The notes under the pieces were generated by a model that was not told the DNA's origin, made no database searches, and saw nothing but the letters and a program-made list of their open reading frames with translations. A program made the position numbers and the translations under genes. DNA of 64,000 nt from Sphingomonas koreensis (GTDB lineage Bacteria > Pseudomonadota > Alphaproteobacteria > Sphingomonadales > Sphingomonadaceae): assembly GCF_002797435.1 (NCBI RefSeq), contig NZ_PGEN01000001.1, positions 3,408,501-3,472,500 of the forward strand, given 5' to 3'. The stretch's first letter is position 1. Each line of letters begins with the position of its first letter. Of the stretch, positions 27,325-35,646 are shown in pieces.

Positions 27325-28568
27325 CAGAAACTCACCATGAAATTGAGGCGGACGCGATCGAGCCAGCCGAGCGGCGCGGCGGTGTAGCGCGCGTCGAGCG
27401 GGCGGTAGTGATACCAGGCGAGGTCGACCAGCAGGCTGGGCGCGGGGACATAGCCGAGACCGACGCCGTGGAGGCGGTAGTTGGTCGAGAGATCGAGATT
27501 GTCGTGGCTGAAGGCGGCGAAGACCGCGTCCACTTGAACCTCCGAATAGGTGTAGGCGATGCGCCAGTCGCCGCGCTGCGCGATGCGGCCCGCGGCGAAT
27601 TCGAGGGCGAAGCCGGTATCGCCCGGCACCGCCGCGCCAAGGTTGCGGATATAGTCGGCGGTGAAGGCGAGCGGCCAGCGCGGCGACAGGCCGGCATAAG
27701 TGAGGCTGCCGAGCCCCTCGATCAGATGGAAGTCGGAGCGATAGCGGCCGCCGGAGATGAGGTTGCCGCGGAAATCGCCCGCATCCGCGCCAGCGACCGA
27801 GCCGAGGCGATAGTGGTAATAGCTGCCCGCGAGCGCGAGCTTGAGATCGGAACCGAGCGGCGCGGCGGCGTTGAGCTGGCCGCCGAGCAGGTCGCTGTCG
27901 CGCGCGACCGAGGCTTCGTCGATCACGAACCAGAGCGCACGCGCGTCGAGCTTGGCGCCATTGCCGGGATCGAGCGCATAGATCGCGCCCACGCCCTGGG
28001 GCGAGACGTCGCCGTCCCACACCATGTCGGTGCGCTGGAAGATCTGGGGGAATTTGCCCGCCTGAACGGTGAGGCCGCCATGGGCGTAGCGGATCCAGGC
28101 CTGATCGAGCGAGGCGGCGAGATCGTCGGCGAAATTGCCGAGCGTGACGTCGGTCGAATTGGGATCGTCGGGGTCGCCGGTGGCGAGCTGGGCGCCGATG
28201 GAGATACGGTCGTTGACCGCATAGCTGGCGCGGACGCGAGCGCGCAGCACCGAGCGCGAGCGATCGCGCGCGGTGCCGTAATTCCACTCCTGCCGCACGC
28301 GAAGATCGCCGCCGACGTCGAGGCCGGGGATCCGGAAGGCGGCGGCGCGCGCGGGGGCTGCGGTGGCGAGCCGGGGCGCGGGGCTGGCCTCGGGGGCAGG
28401 CTGGTCGAGCTGCGCGGACTGGCGGGCGACCAGCGCCTCGAGCTGTTCGATGCGCGCCTGCTGTTCGGCGAGGCGGCGCTCGAGCGCGTCGAGGCGGCTG
28501 TGCTGCGCATGCGCGGGAAGCGCGGCGGCGAGTGCCGTCGCGGCGAGAAGGACGGAACGGATACGCAT
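27324..28568 (-). CDS. Putative porin with N-terminal coiled coil
   Basis: A 414-residue outer-membrane protein: signal peptide MRIRSVLLAATALAAALPAHA, then a coiled coil (LDALERRLAEQQARIEQLEALV trimmed to LERRLAEQQARIEQLEAL) like trimeric porins use for peptidoglycan anchoring, and a beta barrel ending LNFMVSF. It belongs to the putative-porin family seen near TonB receptors in sphingomonads; substrate unknown. It starts 4 bases after the PepSY gene and overlaps the OprB gene. Confidence 0.85.
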   Translation of the reverse strand: MRIRSVLLAATALAAALPAHAQHSRLDALERRLAEQQARIEQLEALVARQSAQLDQPAPEASPAPRLATAAPARAAAFRIPGLDVGGDLRVRQEWNYGTARDRSRSVLRARVRASYAVNDRISIGAQLATGDPDDPNSTDVTLGNFADDLAASLDQAWIRYAHGGLTVQAGKFPQIFQRTDMVWDGDVSPQGVGAIYALDPGNGAKLDARALWFVIDEASVARDSDLLGGQLNAAAPLGSDLKLALAGSYYHYRLGSVAGADAGDFRGNLISGGRYRSDFHLIEGLGSLTYAGLSPRWPLAFTADYIRNLGAAVPGDTGFALEFAAGRIAQRGDWRIAYTYSEVQVDAVFAAFSHDNLDLSTNYRLHGVGLGYVPAPSLLVDLAWYHYRPLDARYTAAPLGWLDRVRLNFMVSF

Positions 28569-28572
28569 CGGC

Positions 28573-29661
28573 CTACCCCCTTGCGCGCGGCTTTCGGCGC
28601 CTGAACCAGAGCAGCGTGCCGGCGACGATCATCGTCACCAGCCACAGGCCGATCGCGATCGAGAGGATGCGGCCGACAATGCCGCCGGCCTCGCCGGTGT
28701 GGATCGGGAAGAGCGCGCTCATGAAGGCGTTGGCGGGCGCCGCCTCGCCGGCCGGAAAGGTGCCCCGGACCTTGCCGGTGTTGGCATCGACCAGCACGAA
28801 GCTGCCGCCATAGGCGCGGCGGATCTCGCCGGGCGCGCGGACGCGGACGCGCCAGGTGGCGTCGTCGGGCTTGGGCCAGGCGACCTGAGTCAGCGTGCTG
28901 CCGGGTATCGCGGCAAGGCCCGCGCGCGCGGCGGCGGCGAAGCCGATCGGTTCGCCCGCGGGCGGATTGGCGGGGAGCGAGACCGACTCGGCCCCGATCA
29001 GGTCGCCGATCCCGTCCTCGAACTTGAGCATCGTGCCGGTGGCAGCGATGACCAAAGCGGGGATCGCTGCCCACAGACCGACCGCTCGGTGCCAGGTGTA
29101 GAGGCGCGCGGCGGCGGGGCCGCGCGTCGCGGGCTTGAGCGCGATCCGCCAGGTGCCGCGTTTGGGCCAGGCGGCGACCAGGCCGAGAACGAGGTTGGAG
29201 CAGAGCAGCACGCCGCTGATCGCGACGATCCAGCTGCCCCACGACCCTAGCAGATCGTGGTGGAAGCCGACGAGGAAGCCCATCACGCTTTCCTCGTCCG
29301 GACGTGGCATATGGAGGATCGTGCCGTCCCCGGCGATACGGACCGAGCGATCCTTGCCCTCGGCATCCTCGTAATAGACATTGTAGCGATCGGCCGCGCC
29401 CGCGGCGGTCCAGATCGACGCGGCCCTGGCTGCGCTCCCCGGCGGGGCGAGCGTATCGATGCGGCGTTCGATCGCGGCGAGATCGGTCGGGCGGTGCGCG
29501 CCCGCGATTCCCGCGTCGGTGATCTCCCAGTGGAAGACGATCAGGATGCCGGTGAGCGCCTGAAGCAGCCAGAAGACGGCGGCACCGAGGCTGAGCCAGC
29601 GATGGAGCTTGAGCAGGGTGCGGCGCAGCGATGGCCGCGCGGAGGGAGCGGGGGCGGTCAT
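28573..29661 (-). CDS. PepSY-associated transmembrane protein (periplasmic reductase-like)
   Basis: A 362-residue inner-membrane protein with about four transmembrane helices and a periplasmic PepSY region. Helix-associated histidines are visible (LHRWLSLGAAVFWLLQ, GFHHDLLGSW, YTWHRAVGLW, FPIHTGEAGG); in the family they are thought to bind haem and support reduction of ferric siderophores. It leads an operon with two porin genes. A MocR-type motif lies upstream at 29684-29728, tying it to the receptor and amidohydrolase genes. Confidence 0.87.
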   Translation of the reverse strand: MTAPAPSARPSLRRTLLKLHRWLSLGAAVFWLLQALTGILIVFHWEITDAGIAGAHRPTDLAAIERRIDTLAPPGSAARAASIWTAAGAADRYNVYYEDAEGKDRSVRIAGDGTILHMPRPDEESVMGFLVGFHHDLLGSWGSWIVAISGVLLCSNLVLGLVAAWPKRGTWRIALKPATRGPAAARLYTWHRAVGLWAAIPALVIAATGTMLKFEDGIGDLIGAESVSLPANPPAGEPIGFAAAARAGLAAIPGSTLTQVAWPKPDDATWRVRVRAPGEIRRAYGGSFVLVDANTGKVRGTFPAGEAAPANAFMSALFPIHTGEAGGIVGRILSIAIGLWLVTMIVAGTLLWFRRRKPRARG

Positions 29662-29683
29662 CCCCGCGGTGTGACGCGTGGAT

Positions 29684-29728
29684 CAGGACCGCAACACATC
29701 CACTTTCTGGAAAGGATTGGGGACCAAG
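29684..29728 (-). promoter_or_regulatory. MocR-type composite motif, site a
   Basis: On the minus strand TTGGTCCC is followed after 17 bases by TGGATGT and four bases later by CGGTCC. The same order and spacing occur upstream of the receptor gene at 33235 and the gene at 35563. Position: 23 bases upstream of the PepSY start. The rest of the 187-base spacer to 29848 holds nothing recognisable. Confidence 0.55.
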
Positions 29729-29848
29729 CCGCTGCCGGCTTCGCGGTTGGTTCCCGGCATTGCCGAGGTGTTGAGATCTACTCGCGATAGCAGGCGCGGA
29801 TGGGGTGGACCCTTAAACCTGTCCGTTCGGGCTGCTGGACCGGGCCGA

Positions 29849-30904
29849 TCAGGGTAGGGCGGTGGTGTCGAGCGGCAGCGCGAGCTCGATCACCTCTGCC
29901 GACCGGTCGCGAACCTTTTGCGGCACCGCGATCAGCCCGCGCTTGGTGAGCGCACCGCCGGGCTCCCACATCGCCGAATAGAGGTGCAGGAATTCCTTGA
30001 GGTCGGGCATCGCATTGAGATGCTTCTTCTTCACGTAGAGATAGAGGCTGCGCACGCCGGGATATTTGCCGCTTTCGATATCGGCATAGGTCGGCGCCAC
30101 GCCCTCGATCGGCACGCCGTGGAGACGGGTGCGGTTGGCGTCGAGATAGGAATAGCCGACCAGCCCGATCGCATTGGGGTTTTCGGCCAGGCCCTGGACG
30201 ATCAGCGTGTCGTCCTCGCCCTTTTCGGCATAGGCGCCGTCGCTGCGCAGCTTGCGGCAGGTGGTTTCGAACAGCGCGGGATCGGGGGATTTCTTGAGGT
30301 CCGCAGCGGCGGGCATCGCGGCGAGGCAGCCCGCTTCGAGGATCAGCTCGACGAACGCGTCGCGCGTGCCGCTGGTCGAGGGCGGGCCGAGAACGAGGAT
30401 CGGGATCGCGGGGAGCGCCGGGTTGACGTCCTTCCACGTCTTCGCGGTGTTGGGCTTGCCCAGCGGGTTGGCGGCGAGAGCGAGGTAGAGATCCTTGCGG
30501 GTCAGCGCGAGCTTGGGCCCCGCATTGGACTCGGCCAGCGCGATGCCGTCGAGCCCGATCGGCACTTCGATGATGTCGCCGACCCCGTTGGCCTTGCACG
30601 TATCGAATTCGACTCGGCGCATCCGGCGCGAGGCGTTGACGATATCGGCGTGCGAGGAGCCAGCGCCTTCGCAGAAGCGGGCGATGCCGGCGCCGGTGCC
30701 GGTCGATTCGATCACGGGGGTACGACGGCCCTTCTTCGCTTCGACAAAGGCGTCGGCGACCGTCCTGGTGAAGGGATAGACGGTCGAGGAGCCGACGACG
30801 CGGATCTCCCGCGGAGTGAGCGCCGAGAGCGCGTCGCACGCGGCGAGGGTGAACGAGGCGAGCGTGATCAGGCCGAGTCTGGCAAGCATGGGCCGGGCAA
30901 GCAT
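29849..30904 (-). CDS. PstS-type phosphate-binding lipoprotein (orphan)
   Basis: A 351-residue periplasmic binding protein. The signal ends LASFTLAACDAL, a lipobox giving an acylated cysteine. Phosphate-site motifs of the PstS/SphX family are present: GSSTVYPFT, ESTGTGAGIARFCEG and PPSTSGTRDAFVE. GGAGG lies 8 bases before the ATG. No pstCAB permease genes are adjacent, so it may feed a distant transporter or act in sensing. A candidate Pho box lies about 75 bases upstream. Confidence 0.88.
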   Translation of the reverse strand: MLARPMLARLGLITLASFTLAACDALSALTPREIRVVGSSTVYPFTRTVADAFVEAKKGRRTPVIESTGTGAGIARFCEGAGSSHADIVNASRRMRRVEFDTCKANGVGDIIEVPIGLDGIALAESNAGPKLALTRKDLYLALAANPLGKPNTAKTWKDVNPALPAIPILVLGPPSTSGTRDAFVELILEAGCLAAMPAAADLKKSPDPALFETTCRKLRSDGAYAEKGEDDTLIVQGLAENPNAIGLVGYSYLDANRTRLHGVPIEGVAPTYADIESGKYPGVRSLYLYVKKKHLNAMPDLKEFLHLYSAMWEPGGALTKRGLIAVPQKVRDRSAEVIELALPLDTTALP

Positions 30905-30979
30905 TGGACTTCCTCCCCATCGGTACGCCGGGGGCGCAGAAACACATGCGACCGTCAGGTGACGCTGTGCGCCCGAGCG

Positions 30980-30997
30980 GTTACCGGCGTGTGACAG
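30980..30997 (-). promoter_or_regulatory. Candidate Pho box for the PstS-type gene
   Basis: On the minus strand CTGTCAC-N4-CGGTAAC forms two direct repeats of 7 bases with 11-base period, each one base off the PhoB half-site consensus (CTGTCAT/CTGTAAC). Confidence 0.5.
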
Positions 30998-31017
30998 GGA
31001 GCGAAGCCGGGCGGCGC

Positions 31018-31046
31018 AAAAAGGCCCGGCTGTCGCCAGCCGGGCC
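31018..31046 (-). terminator. Intrinsic terminator of the TonB-receptor gene
   Basis: On the minus strand a 10-bp GGCCCGGCTG stem with a four-base loop is followed by TTTTT. It lies just after the receptor stop at 31073, a canonical rho-independent terminator. Confidence 0.88.
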
Positions 31047-31072
31047 CCAGGGTGCGACGCGCGATCGCGGGA

Positions 31073-33235
31073 TCAGAAGTCGATCGTCGCCGATGCCTTG
31101 AAGGTGCGCGGCATGCCCTGGACGAGATAGCCGCCGAGCGAGGAGGCCCAGTAGCGCTTGTTCGCCACGTTATCGACGTTGAAGCGGAAGGTGACCGGCG
31201 CATCGCCAATGGCGACGACGTAGCGTGCGCCGAGGTCGAAGCGGGTCCATTCCGGCAGCTCGAGGGTGTTGGTGAGGTTCACCGCCTGCTTGCCGGTCTG
31301 CATCACGCGGCCGGTGAGCGTCAGGCCGCCATAGACGTCCCATTCGACATTGGCGTTGGCGGTATATTCCGGCACGCCGATCGCGTCGCGGCCGTCGGTC
31401 AGCCCGCCGGCGGTGCGGCGCTGCTTGGCGTCGGTGACCGAAACGCCGGCGATGATACGCAGGCCCTTGAGCGGCTCGCCATCGACGCTGACCTCGACGC
31501 CCCTGTTGCGCTGAAGGCCGTTGAGGGTGAACACGGTGCCGCCCGGCGTCACCTCGTTCAGCGTCTGAGGGCGATCGGTCGTGAACGCCGCGATCGAGGC
31601 ATTGAAGCGGCCGAGCGCCACCTTGCCGCCGATCTCATACTGGACCGCCTGATAGGGCGGGAACACCTGGCCGACGTTGATCGTGCCCGCACCGGCGACC
31701 GGTCCCTGGATCAGCGCTGCGATGCGGTTGGCGTAGAGCGAGATCTTTTCGCTGGGACGGATCACGATGCCGACAACCGGGGTGGTCGTGCTCTCGCTAT
31801 ACTCGGTGTTCTGCGCCTTCGTGGTGATGTTGTAGGTGCGGAAGTGGATATTCTGGTGCCGCAGGCCCAGCGTCACCTGCACCACATCGTCGGCGAAGCC
31901 GAGCGTGTCGGAGACGAAGATGCTGTCGAGACGCGTCCGGTTGGCGGGATTGGGGTCGGCGAGGTTGCCCGCACGCAGCGCCGTGAACGCGGGGATCGCC
32001 ACAGCACGGGGCGTATAGAGGTTGTTGAGATTGGTGCCGTTGACGGCATCGTCGTCGAACCGGCCGAACTCATAGGCATTCCGGTTGACGTAGCGGCTGT
32101 GCGAATAGCCCATGTTGAGCTGATGGGTGATGCCCCAGCCTTCGCCCTTGAAGCGCAGCCCGGCCTGGGCCGCTTCGTTATTGTCGTTGCGCGGGATGTT
32201 CGAGCCGGTGACGAACGCTGCGCCGGTGGTCGAATTGAGCAGCTGGAAGCCCTGATAGATTCCGCGCTCGGCGGTATCGCGCGCGCCCGCCGAGGCATAG
32301 AACATCAGAGACTCGGTCACGTCATATTCGAGCTTGAAGATGCCGAAGACGTCGCGGATCGTCTGGTTGTACCAGGGCTGGCCATAGTTGAGGTCGGCGC
32401 GCGGGGGACGCGGTACCGCGGTGACCGTGCCGTACTTGTTGTTGAGCTGGACCATCGGGCGCATGTGCTGCGCCTTGACGCTCTGATAGGCGAGATCGAG
32501 GCTGACGCGCAGATTGTCGGTGCGCCAGTCGAAGCTGCCGCCGACCACGGCCGAGCGGCGATATTCGCCGTCGATCGCGATATCGCCCGAACGGTATGCG
32601 CCGTTGAGGCGGAAGCCGAACGCCTTGCCTTCACCAAAGCGGCGGCCGAAATCGAATGCGCCGCCGAAATGCTTGTCGGACAGCCAGTTGGCGGTGAGGC
32701 GGTTGGTGTCCCGGTCCTTCGCGCGCTTGGGCGTGAGGTTGACCGTGCCGCCCAGCGCGGAGCCGCCAGGCGCGGCGCCGAACAGGAAGGCGCTGGCGCC
32801 GTTGAGGATCTGGATCTGGTCGTAGAGTTCGGGCGAGACGAGCTGGCGCGGGGTGACGCCGAACAGGCCGTCGATCGCGATGTCTTCGCCGAACAGGTTG
32901 AAGCCGCGGACGACGAACTGCTCTGACATGTTGCCGAAGCCGAGCGTGGTGCGGACCGAGGGGTCGTTCTCGAGCACCGCGCCGAGCGTCAGCGGCTGCT
33001 GGTTGAGGATCAGCGCTTCGTTGTAGCTCTTGACCGCAAAGGGCGTATCCATCGCATCCTTGTCGCCCAGCGCGCCGAGCGAGCCGTTGCGGCTGACCTG
33101 GGTCTGGTTGTCGCGCTGAGCGGTGATGACGACGTCTTCGCCCGCTGCCGTTTCCTGCGCAAAGGCGGGTGCGGCGAGCGCGGCGGCGAGAGCGGCGACG
33201 GCGGCTCCCCTGACTGCGATACGGTGGGCAACCAT
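31073..33235 (-). CDS. TonB-dependent receptor, siderophore-receptor type
   Basis: A 720-residue outer-membrane receptor: signal peptide MVAHRIAVRGAAVAALAAAL, a TonB-box-like EDVVITAQ, a plug domain (SVRTTLGFGNMSEQFVVRGF, trimmed to MSEQFVVRGF, and QILNGASAFLFGAAPGGSALGG) and a 22-strand barrel ending TFKASATIDF. It imports a large ligand using TonB energy. Annotated siderophore type by similarity, but its shared upstream motif with amidohydrolase genes suggests an organic nutrient instead. Start chosen at ATG 33233-33235; the frame is open upstream. Confidence 0.9.
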   Translation of the reverse strand: MVAHRIAVRGAAVAALAAALAAPAFAQETAAGEDVVITAQRDNQTQVSRNGSLGALGDKDAMDTPFAVKSYNEALILNQQPLTLGAVLENDPSVRTTLGFGNMSEQFVVRGFNLFGEDIAIDGLFGVTPRQLVSPELYDQIQILNGASAFLFGAAPGGSALGGTVNLTPKRAKDRDTNRLTANWLSDKHFGGAFDFGRRFGEGKAFGFRLNGAYRSGDIAIDGEYRRSAVVGGSFDWRTDNLRVSLDLAYQSVKAQHMRPMVQLNNKYGTVTAVPRPPRADLNYGQPWYNQTIRDVFGIFKLEYDVTESLMFYASAGARDTAERGIYQGFQLLNSTTGAAFVTGSNIPRNDNNEAAQAGLRFKGEGWGITHQLNMGYSHSRYVNRNAYEFGRFDDDAVNGTNLNNLYTPRAVAIPAFTALRAGNLADPNPANRTRLDSIFVSDTLGFADDVVQVTLGLRHQNIHFRTYNITTKAQNTEYSESTTTPVVGIVIRPSEKISLYANRIAALIQGPVAGAGTINVGQVFPPYQAVQYEIGGKVALGRFNASIAAFTTDRPQTLNEVTPGGTVFTLNGLQRNRGVEVSVDGEPLKGLRIIAGVSVTDAKQRRTAGGLTDGRDAIGVPEYTANANVEWDVYGGLTLTGRVMQTGKQAVNLTNTLELPEWTRFDLGARYVVAIGDAPVTFRFNVDNVANKRYWASSLGGYLVQGMPRTFKASATIDF

Positions 33236-33331
33236 GTTCAAATACTCCCCCGAGCTGGTGTTGCGTGTCCCTCCCGATACGGGTCTGATCTGAGCCAGGC
33301 TCTGTATCGTGAGGGTAACATGCGAGTCGGG

Positions 33332-33376
33332 GTTGGTCCGCGAAACATCCAGTTTGGGGATGTGCAAGGGTCCAGT
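33332..33376 (-). promoter_or_regulatory. MocR-type composite motif, site b
   Basis: On the minus strand CTGGACCC is followed after 16 bases by TGGATGT and four bases later by CGGACCAA. It lies about 100 bases upstream of the TonB-receptor start, in the spacer 33236-33410. Confidence 0.55.
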
Positions 33377-33410
33377 CGGGCAATCTGGCGACCGCGACGG
33401 CCAAGCAGGT

Positions 33411-35075
33411 TCAGCCGAAGCGCTGTACGCCCCCCACGATCGTGCGCAGCACGCTGGCCTTGGTCAGCAGATGGGAGTCGATCGCGAAGAAATCCCGGTC
33501 CCACACGACGAAGTCGGCGAGGAGCCCGGCGGCGATCAGGCCCATCTTCCTGTCGTTGAAACCGGCATAGGCGGCCTCGCGGGTGTAGCAGCGCATCGCC
33601 TGAGCCAGCGTGATGCGCTGTTCGGGGAACCAGCCATCGGGGTTCTTGCCGTCGAGCGTCTCGCGATCGATCGCGGCTTCGAGCCCGGTGAGCGGATCGA
33701 TCGGCGCGACCGGCCAGTCCGATCCCATGCAGACATGCGCGCCCGAGCGGACGAGCGAACCGAAGGCGAAGCTGGTCTTGAGCCGTTCCTCGCCGATCCG
33801 GCGCACCGCCCAGCGGCCGTCGTCGATCGCGTGATAGGGCTGGACCGAGGCGATCACGTCCTGGGCCTTGAAGCGCGGGATCGCCGCAGGCTTCATGTGC
33901 TGGACATGCTCGACGCGAAAGCGGCGGTCGCGCGGGCCGTTGGTTCTGGCGACCGCGGCGAAGGTATCGAGGACGATGTCGTTCGCCTCGTCGCCGATGG
34001 CATGCGCGGTGACCTGAAGCCCGGCCTTGTCCGCGCCGGCGATCCAGTTCAGCAGATCCTTTGGATCGGTGACGACGATGCCGCGCGTGCCGGGCTCGTC
34101 GAGATAGGGTTCGTAGAAGCGTGCGGTGCGCGAGCCCAGCGACCCGTCGAACACCACCTTGCACCCGCCCCACTGAACCCAGTCGTCGCCGCGCCCCTGC
34201 TCCTTGATCAGCGCAACCTGCGCTTCCCAGTCCTTGAGGGGGAGATAGTGGCGGAAGCGAAGCCCCGTTTCGCCCTTCGCGCGCAGGCGGCGGGTCGAAT
34301 CGAAGCTGATCGTCTCGAGCTCGGTCGGGTGGACCTGAGTGACGCCCTTGCTCAGCGCGAGGGCGATGCCCTTGCGCGTGACAGCATCGATGCGTTCGGG
34401 CGTCTGCTCGCCGATCGCGCGCAGGACCAGGTCCTTGGCGGCGTCCTTGACGATGCCGGTGGGCTCGCCGTTCGCGTCCTTCTCGATCAACCCGCCCGGC
34501 GGCGAAACCGTGTTGCGGTCGATCCCAGCCAGCCGGAGCGCGAGCGAGTTGAGGAACAGCATGTGGAGATCGTAGCGGATCACCGCGACGGGCGTGTCGG
34601 GGGTGACCGCATCGATCCAGCTGCGGTGCGGCATCTCGCCGCCCCAGCGATCCTGATCCCAGTTGCCGCCCTCGAGCCAGGCGCCCTTGGGCAGCGCCTT
34701 CGCTGCGGCGGCGATGCGCGCGACGAGCTCCCTGGGATCGGCGGCGTCGCGCAGCGAGGGTTGCGACAGCATCGTCGCGGCCTTCACGAAATGGACGTGC
34801 GGATCGATGAAGCCGGGCGTGACGAACGCGCCCTGAAGGTTGATCACGCGGGTGCGCTTGCCGGTGCGGGCGCGCACCGCATCGGCGCCGATCGCGGCGA
34901 TGCGCTCGCCCTTCACCCCGATCGCGTCGGAGCGGCTATCGGGCCCGGCGCCGGTCCAGATCCTTGCGTTGATATATGCCGTGTCGAGATCGCCCCCGGC
35001 AGCGAAGGCATTGTGCGTGACCGCGGCCGCCGCGGCGCCGGCGCCAAGCGCGAGAAGTCCGCGGCGGCCGAGCAT
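33411..35075 (-). CDS. YtcJ-like metal-dependent amidohydrolase, exported
   Basis: A 554-residue amidohydrolase. I start at ATG 35073-35075 because it overlaps the previous stop (TGATG) and gives a signal peptide with twin arginine (MLGRRGLLALGAGAAAAAV). Metal site His93 and His95 are in DPHVHF. Further histidines are in VTAHAIGDEAN and VEHVQHM, and the final aspartate is in CMGSDWPVAP. The N-terminal FVTPGFIDPH fits the family. Relatives hydrolyse cyclic amides or N-acyl bonds; this substrate is unknown. It is coupled to the 35075-35563 gene. Confidence 0.9.
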   Translation of the reverse strand: MLGRRGLLALGAGAAAAAVTHNAFAAGGDLDTAYINARIWTGAGPDSRSDAIGVKGERIAAIGADAVRARTGKRTRVINLQGAFVTPGFIDPHVHFVKAATMLSQPSLRDAADPRELVARIAAAAKALPKGAWLEGGNWDQDRWGGEMPHRSWIDAVTPDTPVAVIRYDLHMLFLNSLALRLAGIDRNTVSPPGGLIEKDANGEPTGIVKDAAKDLVLRAIGEQTPERIDAVTRKGIALALSKGVTQVHPTELETISFDSTRRLRAKGETGLRFRHYLPLKDWEAQVALIKEQGRGDDWVQWGGCKVVFDGSLGSRTARFYEPYLDEPGTRGIVVTDPKDLLNWIAGADKAGLQVTAHAIGDEANDIVLDTFAAVARTNGPRDRRFRVEHVQHMKPAAIPRFKAQDVIASVQPYHAIDDGRWAVRRIGEERLKTSFAFGSLVRSGAHVCMGSDWPVAPIDPLTGLEAAIDRETLDGKNPDGWFPEQRITLAQAMRCYTREAAYAGFNDRKMGLIAAGLLADFVVWDRDFFAIDSHLLTKASVLRTIVGGVQRFG

Positions 35076-35563
35076 CACTTGCCCATCGCCGATTTGCGGG
35101 GCGGGTTTTCCGCGCGCCATTTGTCGAGCCGGGCGAGCCAGGTCGCCGCGGAGAGCGGGCCGTAGGTCTTGGAGTCGGTGTGCTCGGCGATCAGTTCGCG
35201 GATGTTGACGAAATAGGCGGGGCCGCTCGGCAGGCCGAGTTCCTTGCGCTTGGCGGTCATCGCGGCTTCCTGCGCCGGGGTCGGCTTGAAGCCGGTCACC
35301 GGCTTGAAGATGATGACGTCGAAGTCCGCGCCATTCTCATGGAAGAAGAGCTGGATCGGCGGCTGGCCGCCGGCCGCCGCGACCTGATCCGCCTGGTCGA
35401 TGCGGCGGATGAACTCCTCCTGCTTGCCCGGCGCGAGCTTGAAGATCTCGAACCAGGCTTCGGGCCAGGCCTCCTGCGCAGCGGCGGGCTTGGGTGCGTC
35501 CTGCGCCGCAGCGGGAACCGCCGGCAGGGCCAAGGCGGCAATGGCGAGCGTGAGATACTTCAT
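35075..35563 (-). CDS. Small periplasmic protein coupled to YtcJ-like amidohydrolase
   Basis: A 162-residue protein with signal peptide MKYLTLAIAALALPAVPAAA and GGAGG eight bases before the ATG. The mature part (WFEIFKLAPGKQEEFIRRID, then FFHENGADFDVIIFKPV) resembles a dimeric alpha-beta barrel of the NIPSNAP/ABM type, but this is only a pattern impression. It is first in a two-gene unit with the exported amidohydrolase and sits behind motif site c. Confidence 0.75.
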   Translation of the reverse strand: MKYLTLAIAALALPAVPAAAQDAPKPAAAQEAWPEAWFEIFKLAPGKQEEFIRRIDQADQVAAAGGQPPIQLFFHENGADFDVIIFKPVTGFKPTPAQEAAMTAKRKELGLPSGPAYFVNIRELIAEHTDSKTYGPLSAATWLARLDKWRAENPPRKSAMGK

Positions 35564-35599
35564 CTGTTGTCCTCCCTTTCGGCCAACGCTCCACCTTTG

Positions 35600-35646
35600 C
35601 GATGGATCGGAGAACATCCAACTCCCTGGTTTTTGAAGGGACCAGT
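35600..35646 (-). promoter_or_regulatory. MocR-type composite motif, site c
   Basis: On the minus strand CTGGTCCC is followed after 17 bases by TGGATGT and four bases later by CGATCCA. It lies about 40 bases before the 35563 start and overlaps the regulator stop codon. Confidence 0.55.

Noticed and set aside
31052..35165. Long plus-strand frames opposite the receptor and YtcJ-like genes
   Set aside because: Compositional shadows of GC-rich minus-strand genes with signal peptides and recognised domains.
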